The notes under the pieces are model-generated. The model was not told where the DNA came from. It searched no databases and saw only the letters and a program-made list of their open reading frames with translations. Shown here in pieces: positions 8,219 to 11,886 of a stretch of DNA of 11,886 nt; within the stretch, counting starts at the first letter, position 1; each line of letters starts with the position of its first letter. The translations under genes were made by a program, and so were the position numbers. Location: positions 1 to 11,886 of the forward strand of contig UZAN01055880.1 in NCBI GenBank assembly GCA_900618425.1. Direction: 5' to 3'. This DNA comes from Echinostoma caproni. Its lineage: Eukaryota > Platyhelminthes > Trematoda > Plagiorchiida > Echinostomatidae.

Positions 8219-8403
8219 GTGCTGGACATCTTTAAAACAAATAGTTTGATGTATTCCAATGCTCTGAAATTTACTCACCGTTGGAAAACACGAGCAACTG
8301 ATACATCTATATGGTAGGACATCCATTGTAAGTGGTGCTGAGCGTCGTTCAACCTGTTCCCGTTCCTGTTCCAATACCCTTCCGTTATTTTTGTCAATAC
8401 TCA
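8219..8403 (-). CDS. Candidate internal exon, product unknown
   Basis: On the minus strand, a possible acceptor ACAG (intron ends at 8404) follows a TG-rich stretch. The open frame then runs to a strong donor, ACG|GTGAGT, with the exon ending at 8279 (125 nt). If that donor is skipped, the same frame continues to a second perfect donor, CAC|GTGAGT, with the exon ending at 8219 (185 nt). Both donors fall on codon boundaries. The short form encodes 41 residues: a charged, probably helical part (RVLEQEREQVERR), then PYRCISCSCFPT with a C-x2-C-x-C cluster. The long form adds 20 residues including H-x3-C (HQTIC), so C-x2-C plus H-x3-C could make a C2HC-like metal site, though spacing fits no family I know. 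The frame also opens upstream at an ATG (8422), so a first exon is another reading. The acceptor has few pyrimidine runs. No family was recognised. Confidence 0.25.
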
Positions 8404-8411
8404 CTGTGTAT

Positions 8412-8432
8412 CTCACACACACACATACACAT
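8412..8432 (+). repeat. Short CA microsatellite
   Basis: A CA run interrupted by one T, so TG-rich on the minus strand just upstream of the candidate acceptor at 8404-8405. The same 21-mer occurs at 4577-4597. Confidence 0.85.
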
Positions 8433-8448
8433 GTGAATCCGGCCTGAG

Positions 8449-8930
8449 GGTACCAAACATCTCATAATACCAAAAGTTTCATGGATTGTGTTGTGGGCGT
8501 GATATTGCCGGGTTGCCCAGACCAGAACAAGTTAATCTTTCTTGAGGAATTCACAATCGCAGCCTTCGGTTGGTAAAAGCCTGACCAACAAGGCAGAGGG
8601 GCGGTGTGTGAAAATCACTGTCCGTTGGGAGCCAGTGTCCAGTTCATCCCTTTGGAAAGAGTCAAACGTTCAACGTGCCCAATACACCTCGCTGACCGAC
8701 CAAGCAGCCACTGACCACTACCACAACCAAGAAAATGGGTGTGTGATTCGTACCACTTGTCATAGTTAGTTTGGAATCAGGAGTTTTGGCCAACTTCCCT
8801 AGGTGAATTACTAGTGGTCCACCAACCCGGTTGTAGTCCCGCAGTTCTGGTTTTTCGTTCTCTTATTTGAGTGAGGGAAAACACCTCCGCCTTGGAGAAG
8901 TCAGTGAGGAGAGCCTCGTGAACAGAGGCT
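8449..8930 (+). repeat. Unclassified dispersed repeat, copy 1
   Basis: A direct copy of the sequence at 11408-11886. Shared blocks in the same order include GGTTGCCCAG, TTGAGGAAT, GCCTTCGGTT, AAAGCCTGA, GGGGCGGTGTGTGAAA, GTGTCCAG, CCCTTTGGA, ATACACCTC, TTCGTAC, TGGAATCAGG, CTAGGTGAA and CCAACCCGGTT, spaced by substitutions and small indels; copy 1 lacks about 10 bases after TCATC. No reverse transcriptase, transposase, terminal repeat or promoter box is visible, and neither strand keeps an open frame common to both copies. The family is unknown to me; an LTR piece, a non-autonomous element or a long SINE body are possible. The end at 8930 is approximate because copy 2 runs off the window. Confidence 0.8.
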
Positions 8931-9362
8931 ATTTGAGACGATTGGTTGTATGAAAACATTTCTCGATGTGCAAGGGAAGGGGAACAAACCGCAACCCAAA
9001 ACACCCCCTCCCCCCCGACCACGATTGCATAACCATGGTATCCAGTGGCATCCATAGACCTCCGTTGAGAGGGTAAAATGATGTTTTTACGACAATTCAT
9101 ATTGCATTTGAAAAAATGGACCCTATTGATTGAAAATACACAAGTCAAAGGTAGTGGAATACAAAGCAGAGCGTTTCGCAATTCGAAGAGCCCCGCGAGT
9201 TTGAAGTACAAAGAGAGAGAGAGGGACAGTGCGTGAGTTTAAACGGGAACAGAATTGTTCCCAGGCAAACCATTGTATTCGTTTTCTCCACATTGAATTT
9301 TCCATTCGTCACTCTTTACTAATTACTGCATTAATTTTGAAGCCTTTGGATGGAGATCAATG
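8931..9362. other. Unassigned spacer with C-rich and GA-rich runs
   Basis: No gene was recognised. C tracts at 8995-8997, 9004-9008 and 9010-9016 give a G-quadruplex-type pattern on the minus strand. A short GA run lies at about 9210-9225. The first part may still belong to repeat copy 1. Confidence 0.5.
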
Positions 9363-9382
9363 CACACATACACACACACACA
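9363..9382 (+). repeat. Short CA microsatellite
   Basis: A CA dinucleotide run with one T interruption near its start. Confidence 0.8.
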
Positions 9383-11407
9383 GGTCCGATGCTATGGCGA
9401 CGAACATTCAGGTTTAATTCTGTTCCACGTGGTGGGGCGGTGGAGAAACTATTTATCCTCTTTCAGAGCTCTGATTCCGTATTCCATTATTCGCGTTTTG
9501 CAACAAATGTTGAACATTCTGTTGTTTCGTGTGTTTGTATCAATAGCCATATATATACAAATAAGTTCCAAAAACAATTAAATTATTTCAAATTTTCCAA
9601 CCGTGTTTCCGAGCACGAGTTGTGATTAATTTCTTTTTTACGCTTTTACACAATACAACTCACGTTTGTGGCACAAGAAATGCGCAGCCCCAAACACAGA
9701 ACGAGTTTCCGTACCGGATCACAGACCAAGTGGAACAGTATTCCACCAGGAACAGTCGAATGAGAATTTTGCATCAGTTTGGCAATAGTTTTGTAACAGA
9801 TCGATACAGGGGCATAGTGACCAGTTCAGTTCAGTTCAGTTTTGTAGAACCATGCGCATTTGTGCGCCGGTTTAAGGTAATGTTAGATGATACAAAAGTA
9901 ATGGAAAGATTGGAATATTCAAATAGAGAATTCATGACAGATAAGGTTACCGGGATACTGAGTGGATGCATGTGGGTCATATCACTCAGTGTCTCCAACT
10001 ACTGATTACAATGATCTCGATGTCATCCTCCAGGAAACCGAACGTGAACTATATCAGCAAGTTTTCTGGTCAGGTGTGGCAACCGAAACATATCATACCC
10101 TGTAGGTGTGTGCCACAGGACCCGAAAAATGACTGAGACGGTTGAATAAGGATTGACTGGGCGACCAGACTTTGCCAGTGAGTGATTGGTGCACTAGAGC
10201 CTATCCGGTTTCATACATGGTGTAGTGATCACCACAGTAACCGAAGCAGCTTCTTCTTTCACTTGCTACCAACGAACGTCACTCCAGAGGTGTCATAGAT
10301 TTGTGAAACAACCGTGTGAGAGATCAAGAGAGACAGTTTTGTGGGATGGAGGTAACCAAACCCCGGGCTTGTGGCACTGATAACAGAGACTTTGTTTTAT
10401 CATATGCGAATGACCAGTAAAGCATTAGTTATGCGATAACCAAAAAAAAAGAAATATTTTCTCTCATGTTGCTTAATTTTCACCCCATTCGGTTTGTCTG
10501 GTAATTTGTTTTTCAACAGTGTTGTTTCCCGCATTACACCTCATCTAACGCTCCCATCCAATGCGACAAGTCCAAACAAGTTGATGAAAGACTCATGTAA
10601 ATGAATGGAAATTGAAGAATGTTCGTGAAATATTTGAAATATTCTAGATCATGTGACTGGGACTAAATAAGTATCACGCAATACAAGCGACCGGAAAACA
10701 GTAAAAAAAATGGCTCGATTGCAGCGCAAAGCATGTCAGTTACATTTTCTTGCACTAGCGAGTGTAACAACATCCTCTTTCCACGATTCGAAGGGATCAC
10801 CGGATTTTCAATTCTGTGAGGCTTGAAACCAGTGATGTGTATGTAGGACTTCGTCTTGTATTTCATCACGTGATCAAAATTTTTGAAGTACAATGATTTG
10901 AGCGATATCGTATTCACCCTTTTTTCATGTTATTTAAGCAGGTCAACAAATTGTAAATTGGTGAACTGAATCATTGGAATTTTGATATTTCAGGTAAAAC
11001 ACAGTCAAAAATTAACTTTTTTGAGTCAGTCTGTTATTTTCGTACTGTTTGTTCCCTTCGCCTTGGTGTACAGCTTATGTGGTAACCTAAAAAATATTTG
11101 ATAATTCCGGGTCTGTGAGAGCCTCTGGTGACCTTGAGAATAGTATCCAAACAAACAATTCATATCAAATCGTGGCAATACCACGTGAAACATCCGTGGA
11201 ATGAAAAAAGTGTGTCCGGTTTGAAAGTAAGTTGCCAGTTTGGGGAATGTTTTCGTTTTGGTTGATTTGATAAGTTGCTGTTCCCATTTCATCTCTCAGC
11301 ATAAAATAGGGCAGAATACTGATCACCCGCTGATAACCCAACCGCACAATTATTATATATTATATTTCACACTTGTCTGAGGACAGACCGTGTGCCAAGA
11401 AAATCAT
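9383..11407. other. Long unassigned region
   Basis: No gene, RNA or known transposon was recognised over about 2 kb. Small items are an exact (CAGTT)4 array at 9822-9841 and an 8-bp perfect inverted repeat, ACTGAGTG 9957-9964 against CACTCAGT 9983-9990, with an 18-nt loop. The 127-codon open frame at 9622-10005 has no family features and starts at GTG, so I do not call it a gene. The segment around 9800-10380 is less AT-rich than its flanks and might be another dispersed repeat, but no second copy lies in the window. Confidence 0.5.
9822..9841 (+). repeat. (CAGTT)4 array
   Basis: Four exact pentanucleotide units. Confidence 0.9.
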
Positions 11408-11886
11408 GGTACAACAATCTTTATAGAAAAGAAAATGTTCCATGATTGGCTTGTGNGTGGGCTGAATACTGCCAGGTTGCCCAGGCCAAAGCAGGTGAAT
11501 TTTTTTTGAGGAATCCACAACCGGAGCCTTCGGTTAGCCAAAGCCTGATCCGCTTAGCAGCGGGGCGGTGTGTGAAATCCGCAATCCGTTTGGCCGGCCG
11601 GTGTCCAGCTCATCGAATCATACGCCCTTTGGATGGGGTCAGACGTTCATTGTGCCCGATACACCTCAATGCCCAATCGAGCCGGTGGCCACTGCCACAA
11701 TCGAAAAGGTGTGGGTGTGGTTCGTACGCCTCCTCATGGTTGGTCTGGAATCAGGGTTTTTAGCCAACTCCTCTAGGTGAACTACCAGTGGTTCACCAAC
11801 CCGGTTATAGCCCCACATATCGACTTTTTGTCCTCTCACTTTGGTGACAAAACACCGCCACAGGAAGGCAGTGAGTAAGGCTTCAA
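11408..11886 (+). repeat. Unclassified dispersed repeat, copy 2 (runs off the window)
   Basis: The second, same-orientation copy of the repeat at 8449-8930. It keeps two small inverted repeats intact: AACCG/CGGTT (11519-11523, 11531-11535) and GGTGAAC/GTTCACC (11776-11782, 11791-11797). One base is undetermined at 11456. The element continues beyond the right edge, so its true 3' end and any terminal signal cannot be seen. No coding capacity was recognised; the open frame at 11446-11763 is broken in copy 1 and is most likely chance. Confidence 0.8.

Noticed and set aside
8777..9211. 144-codon minus-strand open frame
   Set aside because: It overlaps repeat copy 1 and unassigned flank, and the corresponding frame in copy 2 shows no sign of selection.
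9622..10005. 127-codon plus-strand open frame
   Set aside because: It starts at GTG, shows no domain or family resemblance, and has no splice or promoter context; chance is the simpler reading.
11026..11347. Two overlapping minus-strand frames of 88 and 60 codons
   Set aside because: No family resemblance and no clear splice signals; overlapping open frames in AT-rich sequence are expected by chance.
1..11886. CRISPR array, bacterial operon or phage-type system
   Set aside because: No spaced direct repeats and no prokaryotic gene layout; all recognisable coding traces are eukaryotic transposon relics.

Overview
The window reads as animal nuclear DNA of a repeat-rich, gene-poor kind. There are no operons, ribosome binding sites or long intact genes. 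Coding traces are fragments of eukaryotic transposons, with microsatellites and RNA polymerase III promoter-like boxes between them. The style of the reverse transcriptase relics (an RTE-like and a CR1-like LINE) and of the short repeats suggests a flatworm, most likely a digenean fluke. This is an inference from family resemblance, not a database result. One undetermined base at 11456 fits a draft assembly.

Layout: 1-920 has no recognisable gene. 925-1165 holds a degraded tRNA-derived SINE-like repeat. 1709-1876 is a 55-codon ORF with one hydrophobic stretch, of doubtful status. 2049-2070 is a G-quadruplex-type G run. 2275-3169 is the 3' end of a CR1-like LINE with several stops and frame breaks, containing a perfect (ATT)14 array. 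4605-4781 is a small relic of a mariner-family transposase DNA-binding domain. 5437-6605 is an RTE-like reverse transcriptase pseudogene in three successive frames; two internal deletions remove the regions that carry catalytic motifs A and C. 6801-6972 holds a 60-bp tandem duplication followed by a complete tRNA-like fold with A box, B box and T5 terminator. 7018-7331 is an imperfect GT-rich tract. 8219-8403 on the minus strand is the best candidate for a real host exon. 8449-8930 and 11408-11886 are two diverged direct copies of one unclassified dispersed repeat. The rest is unassigned.

No gene set here works together as a pathway. The simplest reading is an intron or intergenic region filled by dead mobile elements. 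If the 8219-8403 exon is real, the window lies at least partly inside a minus-strand gene with long introns. I found no convincing new multi-gene system. The observations most worth testing are the putative exon with two in-frame splice donors, the tRNA-like unit with a duplicated A box, and the RTE relic that lost both catalytic motifs.
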